This document shows positions 58,157-64,000 of a DNA stretch of 64,000 bases, in pieces. The first letter of the stretch is position 1. Each line of letters opens with the position of its first letter. The notes under the pieces were generated by a model that saw only the letters and a list, made by a program, of their open reading frames with translations, was not told the origin of the DNA and did no database searches. The stretch is taken from the NCBI GenBank assembly GCA_030425205.1, contig JAUIAP010000020.1:1-64000 (forward strand), written 5' to 3'. A program made the translations under genes and the position numbers. The DNA is from Anaerolineae bacterium (lineage in GTDB: Bacteria > Chloroflexota > Anaerolineae > Promineifilales > Promineifilaceae).

Positions 58157-58317
58157 GAATTGCGTGATGCGTGGTGCGTATTGCGTATTGCGTGGTGCGT
58201 AATTGCCCCGTCCTGTGATATGTCTTAGCCTTCATTCTTTAACCCGCTCTCCGCAAGAGCTTTGTGGGTGGAGTGGATGCTGATTTTTACTCGCCGCACC
58301 AGAGGTGCGGCATTTAA

Positions 58318-58359
58318 TTTTAGTGAGTTTGGGGGCGAACGCCCCCAAACTCACTAAAA
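58318..58359. terminator. 19-bp perfect hairpin, probable terminator
   Basis: Arms 58318-58336 and 58341-58359, GC-rich core and A/T ends (TTTTAG to CTAAAA), 4-base GAAC loop. The A and T runs on either side allow termination in both directions. It separates the META lipoprotein from the MocR gene. Confidence 0.8.
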
Positions 58360-58453
58360 AATAGTTCGGCGAGCCGCCAGAAGCGGTGAGCCGTCACACC
58401 CTGAAAGATGCGTGATGCGGAATAGCCACATTACGCATTCCTTTTTTAATGGG

Positions 58454-58459
58454 TAAAAT
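58454..58459 (+). promoter_or_regulatory. -10 hexamer for a leaderless MocR transcript
   Basis: TAAAAT ends six bases before the ATG at 58466 and no ribosome site is present, so transcription would start at or next to the ATG. No strong -35 seen. Confidence 0.4.
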
Positions 58460-58465
58460 CGTTGA

Positions 58466-59932
58466 ATGCCGCGCAAACTGCCCAACACACTTTATCTCTC
58501 GCTTGTCACGGTCGATCCCGATTCGGCCGTTCCCCTCTATCGACAAATCTATCAAGGGCTGCGCGATGCGATCATCGCGGGACGTTTAACGGCCGAGACG
58601 AAGTTGCCATCAACCCGTGATTTGGCAACCATCTGGGGGGTTTCGCGCAATACGCTTCGCAATGCGTTTGACCAACTGATCGCGGAAGGGTATTTGGAGG
58701 CGATTGTTGGACGTGGGACCTTTGTGGCAGAGGCGCGAATGCGCCAACCTGCGTTGCAGGCGGTTGATAATGGAGAGCGAATTCGGCCGATTTCCAACAT
58801 CGGCCACTATCTCGAACCATTTGGTCGCAACGTGCGCCATGCGCGCTCACGGGGCAACGCCTTTGCCGTCGGCATCCCTGATAAACAGACGTTCCCGCAT
58901 GAAATTTGGAACCGCATCGTCAATCGCTGTCAACGCAGACAGCAATCGACCACCTATTCGCGGGAGTTCAAGGGGATTCCCGCTTTACGTGAGGCGATTG
59001 CAAGTTATCTGATCTCGGCGCGCGGGGTGCGCTGTTCGGCCGAACAGATCGACATCGTTCCCGGCGCGGTCAGCGGAATGCTCGTCACGACGTTGGCGCT
59101 GCTCAATCCCGGCGATCAGGCGTGGCTTGAAAACCCCAGCTATATCAACATTGGCGGGTTGATCAACTATCGTGGCGCAGAAGTTGTGCCAGTTCCCGTC
59201 GATTGTCAGGGGCTTGATGTGCAGGCAGGCATCGATCGCGCCCCGAACGCCCGCCTTGCCTATGTGACACCGTCCCATCAATATCCACTTGGCGTGACGA
59301 TGAGTCTTGCCCGCCGCCAGCAGTTGTTGGGATGGGCGGCCGATAACCACGCATGGATTATCGAAGATGATTACGACAGCGAATTTCGTTACGATGGCCC
59401 GCCTATCACCGCGCTGCAAGGGTTGGACACCGATCAGCGCGTCATCTATGTTGGGACGTTTAGCAAGGTGATGTTCCCCAGTTTGCGACTCGGTTATGTC
59501 GTGTTGCCGCCCGATTTGGTCGATGTCTACACGGGTGTCAAGCTACCCATGACGCTGCACGCGCCCACGCTGCTACAGGCGGCTGTGGCCGAATTTATGC
59601 TTGAGGGGCATTTTGTGCGCCACATTCGCGCCATGCGGAAACATTATCAGGCGTGTCGCGATGCGCTGATTACGGCAGTGGCACGACATCTCGCTGGGGC
59701 GATCACGCTGGGCGCGCACGATTGTGGGATGCACGTGGTGGGCTATTTAGCGGCCGAATTTGACGAGTCAACCGTCGTCAACGCCGCCAACAAGCTGAAC
59801 ATCGCCATCACGCCGCTCTCCAACGACTATCTCGCCCCACCCAAAAAAGCGGGCATTATCATCGGACTTGCCAATGTGCGCCCCGACGAGATCGACGGCT
59901 ATATCGCCCAATTAGCCGCCGCGATTCTCTAA
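58466..59932 (+). CDS. MocR/PdxR-type GntR regulator with aminotransferase domain
   Basis: 488 residues. N-terminal GntR winged helix (10-80: VPLYRQIYQGLRDAIIAGRL, LPSTRDLATIWGVSRNTL, GYLEAIVGRGTFV), then a fold-type I aminotransferase-like domain (about 115-485). The PLP lysine is K334 in GTFSKVMFPSLRLGY, with EDDYDSEFRY upstream supplying the pyridine-binding Asp. MocR regulators sense pyridoxal phosphate or amino acids and typically act on adjacent or divergent genes, but there is no PLP-synthesis or amino-acid gene next door here. Target unknown. Confidence 0.93.
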   Translation: MPRKLPNTLYLSLVTVDPDSAVPLYRQIYQGLRDAIIAGRLTAETKLPSTRDLATIWGVSRNTLRNAFDQLIAEGYLEAIVGRGTFVAEARMRQPALQAVDNGERIRPISNIGHYLEPFGRNVRHARSRGNAFAVGIPDKQTFPHEIWNRIVNRCQRRQQSTTYSREFKGIPALREAIASYLISARGVRCSAEQIDIVPGAVSGMLVTTLALLNPGDQAWLENPSYINIGGLINYRGAEVVPVPVDCQGLDVQAGIDRAPNARLAYVTPSHQYPLGVTMSLARRQQLLGWAADNHAWIIEDDYDSEFRYDGPPITALQGLDTDQRVIYVGTFSKVMFPSLRLGYVVLPPDLVDVYTGVKLPMTLHAPTLLQAAVAEFMLEGHFVRHIRAMRKHYQACRDALITAVARHLAGAITLGAHDCGMHVVGYLAAEFDESTVVNAANKLNIAITPLSNDYLAPPKKAGIIIGLANVRPDEIDGYIAQLAAAIL

Positions 59933-60033
59933 GCCCGCGCAATGCCCTGTCTGACGTTATATTTTCGCCTTCATTGCAGAAATGTCGCGATTATGTCGCC
60001 CTCTTGTCGCTCTTTTCTGCTTAAATAGACAAC

Positions 60034-60561
60034 ATGATTCAAAAAACAGACAAATTCCTGATTGGCATTGTGGCAGGTATCGTGCTGCTGGTCATCGTCG
60101 CGTTTGCGGTGGTGCTCAGTCGGCCAGAACCGACCTATCGAACAGACAACGCGGCCGACGCGGTTGCCCACAACTATTTGCTGGCATTGTGGCAGCAGGA
60201 TTATGATCGCGCCTACAGCTATCTCTCACCAGAGATTGGCGGCTATCCAGAATCGGCCGAACAGTTCCAAGATGACATCCGCGACAATCGCTGGATCTTC
60301 GACCTCGACCGCTGGGGGACCGATAGTGACAATCGCTCGGTTGGGCTGGAAGTAATTTCGGCCGATGTCACGGGCGACCGCGCCTACGTCTCCGTTCGCA
60401 AGACTGACTTCTATCAAGGGGATTTCTTTAGCAACGGACAATCGTCGCACACCTTCAACGTCCAGCTCGAACGCAATTCACAAACCGATGAATGGCAAAT
60501 TGTCGAGGCAGATGACTACTGGGTCTACTGCTGGTCGAATGAGGATGGGTGTCAACGATGA
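60034..60561 (+). CDS. Small membrane-anchored protein, NTF2/SnoaL-like
   Basis: 175 residues: one N-terminal membrane helix (9-29) then an extracytoplasmic domain of about 130 residues beginning ADAVAHNYLLALWQQDYDRAYSYLSPE, the pattern of NTF2-like domains of lipoproteins and DUF4878-type proteins, which often bind small ligands or act as structural modules. Exact family not assigned. A TTAAAT at 60021-60026 close to the ATG and no ribosome site suggest a leaderless message. It overlaps the next gene by four bases (ATGA), so the two are coupled. Confidence 0.65.
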   Translation: MIQKTDKFLIGIVAGIVLLVIVAFAVVLSRPEPTYRTDNAADAVAHNYLLALWQQDYDRAYSYLSPEIGGYPESAEQFQDDIRDNRWIFDLDRWGTDSDNRSVGLEVISADVTGDRAYVSVRKTDFYQGDFFSNGQSSHTFNVQLERNSQTDEWQIVEADDYWVYCWSNEDGCQR

Positions 60562-62420
60562 GTTCAATCCGCCGACTTTACATCTATCTCGTTTGTGCCA
60601 TCAGTCTCAACGCCCTGACGTGGGCGGTCATCACGCTGGCGCGACATCTGTTTGCCCCGCTTGAGTTCACGCCGACCGACTCCATCGCCTTTCAGATCGC
60701 TGTCATCATCGCCAGCTTGCCGATCTTTCTCGTCCACTGGCTCTGGGCGCAGCGATTGGCGGCAGGCGAAGCGGAGGAACGAGGCAGCACGCTGCGCTAT
60801 CTCTATCTGTTTGGGATGCTGGCGGCGTTTGTCATTCCGATTCTGAACAATGCAGATGCGCTGGTTGGGACGTTGTTGGCGTGGATTTTCGGCCGATCTG
60901 ACGACACGGCAGCTCCCATCCTGCGCAATCTCATCGCCATCCTCCCGCTGGCCTTACTTTGGGGTTACCACACGCGAATTCTCAATGCGGCACAGCTCCC
61001 CCTACGCGGCGAACGTGGCCTCCTGCGGCGACTCTATGTGCTGGCATTCAGCGCGGCGGGCGTGTTGATCGTCACCTTTGCCGTCAGCGGTCTCATGCGC
61101 TCGCTGCTCTTCCAACTTGATACCATCTCGGATATCTCCTCCCCCATCAGCAGCCTCTTGTCCGATCTCCCCCACTTGATCATTGGGCTTCCCCTCTGGT
61201 TAATTTTTTGGCGGTGGGCGCAACGACTTTTCCAGCAGGGTGGCGAGGAGGAACGCAACTCAGCCTTGCGCAAATTCTATCTCTACGCGCTCGTCTTTAT
61301 CGGCGTGTTCAGCGCGGTCAGCAACGCCACGCTGCTGCTCTCTGGCGTGTTGCAACAGTTGCTGGGTCTCTCTCCCGATGGTGACTGGCGCAACCATCTG
61401 CCTATCATCGTCACGATGGGTGCATTGTGGGCGTACCATGCCGTTGTTTTACGAACCGATGTGGAACAGCACAGCGAAGCGTCCCGTCAGGCTGGCGTGC
61501 GACGTGCCTATCTCTATCTCGTCGCCACGATTGGACTACTCGCCTTGGTCAGCGGCATTGGCGGCAACATCAGCGTCTTGATTCGTTCGATTTCCAACGT
61601 GATCTTTGACGATACGCTGCGCGAACAGGTCGCATGGTTTACGGCCGCGCTCATTGCAGGCTTGCCCGTTTGGCTGATCCCGTGGCGGCAAGCGCAACTT
61701 GCCGCCGCTGCCCCCACAGGCCAAGCGGAACGCCACGCCACCATTCGCAAGGCGTATCTCTATTTCTTTCTCTTTCTCGCCACGCTCGCCGTCTTATCTG
61801 GTGTGGTCTACATTCTTTGGCGGTTGGTTAGCCTGCTGTTGGGCGAGACGATTGACGAAAATCTCGCCGTTAGTCTGGCACATGCGATTGCCTTTGCGCT
61901 GCTTGGGGTGGGGGTATGGCTCTATCACGGCATGACGCTGCGGGCGGATGGACAGCTCACGCTGCACGATCAGGCGCAACAGTTGGAAGCGTTAGGTGTG
62001 GTTGTCGTCGATTTGGATGGGTTTGGTGCCGATCTGCACCAAGCGTTGCAACAAGAACTCCCCACAGGCAAGTTTACGCTGCTCAAGCTACCGAACGATG
62101 AGGGTCAATCACTGGCTGAGGCGGGCTTGCTGATCGGCGACTATCAAATCATCCACGACCCGCAAATTGCCTATAGCGCCGCTCGCAAATTGCTGATTCC
62201 GCACAATCATGCCAATGTCGAATGGCTGGGGGTCGAGCCGCAAAGCCGCGAGGAGACCATCACGCAAACGGTGCGTGCCGTCAAGCAGCTTGTCGCTGGC
62301 GAAGCGCATAACGCCAATCCCGCTCGTCAACTCGGCGCAATTCTGGGGACGATTTTTGGGGGATTTGTGCTGCTCTGCTTCACGCTGGGGCTGATCGCGT
62401 ACATGTTGTTTGCGTTTTAA
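60558..62420 (+). CDS. Polytopic membrane protein with repeated DUF5671-like units
   Basis: 620 residues from ATG 60558 (ATGA overlap with the previous stop; a GTG at 60549 is possible). At least five repeats can be read, each starting R-x-x-Y-x-Y and ending near PxWLxxWRxAQ: RRLYIYLVCAI, LRKFYLYALVF, VRRAYLYLVAT, IRKAYLYFFLF, with LPIFLVHWLWAQ, LPLWLIFWRWAQ and LPVWLIPWRQAQ closing three of them. This matches the DUF5671 domain, usually found once or twice. Residues about 460-590 form a soluble domain, then a final membrane helix ends the protein. Function unknown; coupling to the small anchored protein suggests one complex. Confidence 0.75.
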   Translation: MSSIRRLYIYLVCAISLNALTWAVITLARHLFAPLEFTPTDSIAFQIAVIIASLPIFLVHWLWAQRLAAGEAEERGSTLRYLYLFGMLAAFVIPILNNADALVGTLLAWIFGRSDDTAAPILRNLIAILPLALLWGYHTRILNAAQLPLRGERGLLRRLYVLAFSAAGVLIVTFAVSGLMRSLLFQLDTISDISSPISSLLSDLPHLIIGLPLWLIFWRWAQRLFQQGGEEERNSALRKFYLYALVFIGVFSAVSNATLLLSGVLQQLLGLSPDGDWRNHLPIIVTMGALWAYHAVVLRTDVEQHSEASRQAGVRRAYLYLVATIGLLALVSGIGGNISVLIRSISNVIFDDTLREQVAWFTAALIAGLPVWLIPWRQAQLAAAAPTGQAERHATIRKAYLYFFLFLATLAVLSGVVYILWRLVSLLLGETIDENLAVSLAHAIAFALLGVGVWLYHGMTLRADGQLTLHDQAQQLEALGVVVVDLDGFGADLHQALQQELPTGKFTLLKLPNDEGQSLAEAGLLIGDYQIIHDPQIAYSAARKLLIPHNHANVEWLGVEPQSREETITQTVRAVKQLVAGEAHNANPARQLGAILGTIFGGFVLLCFTLGLIAYMLFAF

Positions 62421-62430
62421 AACAAAAGAA

Positions 62431-62458
62431 TGCTGGCATGATTCCCGTCGTGCCAGCA
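62431..62458. terminator. 8-bp hairpin after the DUF5671-like gene
   Basis: TGCTGGCA (62431-62438) and TGCCAGCA (62451-62458), 12-base loop, 10 bases after the stop. Weak but well placed. Confidence 0.5.
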
Positions 62459-62695
62459 ACTCACAGTACGTCTGACATGAGACGTTTTCCAGACCAGAAG
62501 AGTAGATTTCTGCCTGCGCGGGAAGGACTACATTTACTGCCGTTTTGATTTTTTCCGCACTGCAAACAACGCGCTTGAGCGCGTTTTGCAAATCAGCCTG
62601 CCGCTTTACCCGTAGGATTTTGGCCTGCACGTGTTAAGAGATGGTCAAGGAAACCACCTAATATCAAACTGCATCCCTAGATATATCTTTCTGCA

Positions 62696-62723
62696 TTGAC
62701 ATATCTGCCGCAACTAGGATACT
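62696..62723 (+). promoter_or_regulatory. Sigma-70-like promoter ahead of the ABC permeases
   Basis: TTGACA (62696-62701), a 16-base spacer and GATACT (62718-62723). It lies about 170 bases upstream of the permease start. Confidence 0.5.
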
Positions 62724-62740
62724 TATAGGGAACTATTTGA

Positions 62741-62842
62741 CCCTTACTGTGGCGCACATGATTGCCACCACATATTAATGCACACAAATCTTACCCTAAC
62801 CTCTTACTGCGGCTCGGCAATTGAACGCACCCTTATTGTGGG
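62741..62842 (+). promoter_or_regulatory. Three direct repeats, candidate operators
   Basis: CCCTTACTGTGGC (62741), CTCTTACTGCGGC (62801) and CCCTTATTGTGGG (62830): consensus CYCTTAYTGYGGS, 60 and 29 bases apart, all between the promoter and the permease gene. They may bind a repressor of the transporter operon. Confidence 0.45.
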
Positions 62843-62895
62843 TCAATTATCGGCCGATTCAATCCAGCATCCACACACCAAGGAAACAGAACCAG

Positions 62896-63804
62896 ATGCG
62901 ATCAAACCTACTGCAACGAGTTAAGTCTGCGCTTGAAGGGTATCTCTACCTTGCGCCAACGCTGATCATCTTAGGCATCTTTGTCTACTATCCGATCATC
63001 AGCTCCTTCCGCATGAGCCTCACACGTGTCGCGCCGTTTGGCGGGCGCGTCATCGACGTGGGGCTAGAAAATTACCAGCGGCTCTGGACAGAAATTCTTG
63101 AGCGCGGCGACTATTACAACCATATCAAAGTATCGCTGCTCTTCACGATTGGAACCGTTCCAACGGGAATCGTCATCGCCGTCGCACTGGCCATCGCGCT
63201 CTCCTATCCTCTGAAACGGCTCTCATGGCTACACCGTCTGCTCATCTTTGTGCCAATCGTCATCAGTAGCGCAATCACGGGCGTCATCTTTCGCTGGCTC
63301 TACAACCCCGTCACAGGTTACATCAACCATTGGATCGGCTTTGTCGGCATCGACCCCGTCAACTGGCTGACTTCCAAAGACACGGCGCTCTGGGCAGTGA
63401 CGATGGCGGTTGTTTGGCGACAGTTAGGCTTCAACGTCATCATCGCGCTGGCCGGTATCCAAAATATCGACTCGACTTACTATGAGGCGGCGAAGGTGGA
63501 CGGAGCCAATGTTTGGCATCGCATTCGCCACATCACGCTGCCCATGCTCTCACCGACACTCTTTTTCCTGCTCGTCATCAACGTCATCAACAGCCTGCAA
63601 ACGTTTGGCGAAATCAACATCCTGACCGATGGCGGACCCGGACAGGCAACGACTAATATGGTCTACGCCATCTTTGTCGATGCGTTTGTCGGCACGCCGC
63701 TGCGTGGCTACGCCTCCGCACAGGCCTATCTGCTTGCACTGCTGATCGTCGCCATGTCGATTGCACAGTTTAAGGGTTTTGGCAAAAGGGTACATTACTC
63801 ATGA
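62896..63804 (+). CDS. Sugar ABC transporter permease (MalF/UgpA type)
   Basis: 302 residues, six predicted membrane helices. The cytoplasmic coupling loop is EAAKVDGANVWHRIRHITLP, the EAA motif that contacts the ATPase subunit. The N-terminus (YLYLAPTLIILGIFVYYPIISSFRMSL) and NILTDGGPGQATTNM are typical of carbohydrate-uptake permeases of the CUT1 group. ATG 62896 is preferred (AGGA 11 bases upstream) because the longer frame from 62821 would translate the repeat region. No binding protein or ATPase is visible in the window; they may lie downstream. It overlaps the second permease by four bases. Confidence 0.92.
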   Translation: MRSNLLQRVKSALEGYLYLAPTLIILGIFVYYPIISSFRMSLTRVAPFGGRVIDVGLENYQRLWTEILERGDYYNHIKVSLLFTIGTVPTGIVIAVALAIALSYPLKRLSWLHRLLIFVPIVISSAITGVIFRWLYNPVTGYINHWIGFVGIDPVNWLTSKDTALWAVTMAVVWRQLGFNVIIALAGIQNIDSTYYEAAKVDGANVWHRIRHITLPMLSPTLFFLLVINVINSLQTFGEINILTDGGPGQATTNMVYAIFVDAFVGTPLRGYASAQAYLLALLIVAMSIAQFKGFGKRVHYS

Positions 63805-64000
63805 CACAAGCGACAACCAAACTCCCAAAAGCACACAAAAGATCATGGTCAGACATCGGGATGCACGTGCTGCTGATCTCGTTAGGGCTGCTGATTTCGC
63901 TGCCGATCATCATTGCGATATTGACCAGTTTCAAGTCGTTGCAGGACATTTCAGCCAACCCGAACGCCTTTTTCCCGCGTGAATGGACGCTCCGCAACTA
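63801..64000 (+). CDS. Second sugar ABC permease (MalG/UgpE type), cut by window end
   Basis: The first 66 residues are present: a basic N-terminus, then a membrane helix (HVLLISLGLLISLPIIIAIL) and TSFKSLQDISANPNAFFPREW, the usual start of MalG/UgpE-type permeases, whose first extracellular loop has the FP..W pattern. Start ATG 63801 overlaps the previous stop (ATGA). The EAA loop would lie beyond the window end. Confidence 0.85.
   Translation, partial: MTQATTKLPKAHKRSWSDIGMHVLLISLGLLISLPIIIAILTSFKSLQDISANPNAFFPREWTLRN

Larger units (their letters stand above)
58159..58465. repeat. Repeat-rich gap with TGCGTR arrays and hairpins
   Basis: No gene. 58159-58204 is an array of TTGCGTA/ATGCGTG/GTGCGTA heptamers right after the lipoprotein stop; its inverted counterpart (ATTACGCATTCC) is at 58429-58440. 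Between them lie a 7-bp hairpin (CCGCACC 58294-58300 with 58304-58310) and the strong 19-bp hairpin listed next. The flanking inverted copies make the whole 280-base block look like one composite repeat. Confidence 0.55.
311..62857. repeat. Highly iterated palindrome TCGGCCGA
   Basis: The 8-bp palindrome TCGGCCGA occurs about every 700 bases: a hand scan found 92 exact copies, first at 311-318 and last at 62850-62857, in nearly every gene and in some gaps (near 17263, 17287, 20217). About one copy would be expected by chance in 64 kb. Near-misses (GCGGCCGA, ACGGCCGA, TCGGCCGC) are much rarer. Copies are missing from 5276-7118 (coxL end plus the toxin-antitoxin pair) and 56584-58782. Confidence 0.9.
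62459..62895. other. Control region ahead of the sugar ABC operon
   Basis: 437 bases, no gene. The first 80 contain a decayed copy of the REP repeat (62505-62528). The second half is AT-rich and holds a likely promoter and three direct repeats, listed separately. A single TCGGCCGA sits at 62850-62857. Confidence 0.5.

Noticed and set aside
58159..58440. CRISPR-like array
   Set aside because: The repeats are contiguous heptamers and hairpins without unique spacers of constant length; no cas genes in the window.

Overview
The window is 64 kb of bacterial chromosome, most consistent with a Chloroflexota member of the Anaerolineae/Caldilineae kind. That placement is inferred from a form I CO dehydrogenase locus in M-S-L order, lipoproteins with long Thr/Pro-rich linkers, very large LamG/thrombospondin-type-3 surface proteins and SARP-ATPase regulators; no rRNA or marker gene is present to prove it. 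No rRNA, tRNA, CRISPR array or intact insertion sequence was seen. The whole window is studded with the 8-bp palindrome TCGGCCGA (92 copies in a hand count), a cyanobacterial HIP1-like phenomenon.

Region 1 (0.2-8.1 kb, + strand) is an aerobic carbon monoxide dehydrogenase locus: coxE (VWA), coxG (SRPBCC), coxM, coxS, coxL with the form I AYRCSFR active-site motif, then an XdhC/CoxF-I family maturation protein carrying two extra YHS metal-binding domains. A small AT-rich toxin-antitoxin pair with a Doc/Fic toxin sits between coxL and the XdhC gene.

Region 2 (8.1-23.1 kb) is mixed housekeeping and accessory metabolism: a winged-helix-like protein, acyl-CoA dehydrogenase, a TPR protein, a nitronate-monooxygenase-like flavoprotein, a DgkA-type kinase, PhzF, an aminoglycoside-phosphotransferase-fold kinase, a HAD phosphatase, a GMC oxidoreductase, a lipoprotein with a clan GH-A-like catalytic pair, and two FAD-dependent amine-oxidase/phytoene-desaturase-like proteins.

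Region 3 (23.2-55.8 kb, all - strand) is the most unusual part. In transcription order it encodes a CDF cation transporter, a sensor histidine kinase fused to an N-terminal SAM-methyltransferase domain, its LuxR-type response regulator, a 2199-residue cell-surface protein, a BTAD/NB-ARC (SARP-like) regulator, a 3975-residue LamG/TSP3 protein, and a paralogue of it (about 2523 residues) broken by one frameshift and one in-frame stop. The giants have N- and C-terminal membrane anchors; the two paralogues also contain a block of membrane segments in mid-protein. The arrangement suggests regulated display of giant Ca-binding surface proteins, but that functional link is inference.

Region 4 (56-64 kb, + strand) has a META/DUF4377 repeat lipoprotein, a MocR/PdxR-type regulator, a small anchored protein with a DUF5671-like polytopic membrane protein, and the start of a sugar ABC transporter operon (two permeases, the second cut by the window end).

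Intergenic spaces carry at least four families of small repeats: hairpins of the CACGAATT type (two with terminal inverted repeats, MITE-like), TTGCGTA heptamer arrays, GTATCGGGA hairpins, and a REP of the GTCATTCCCGC type.
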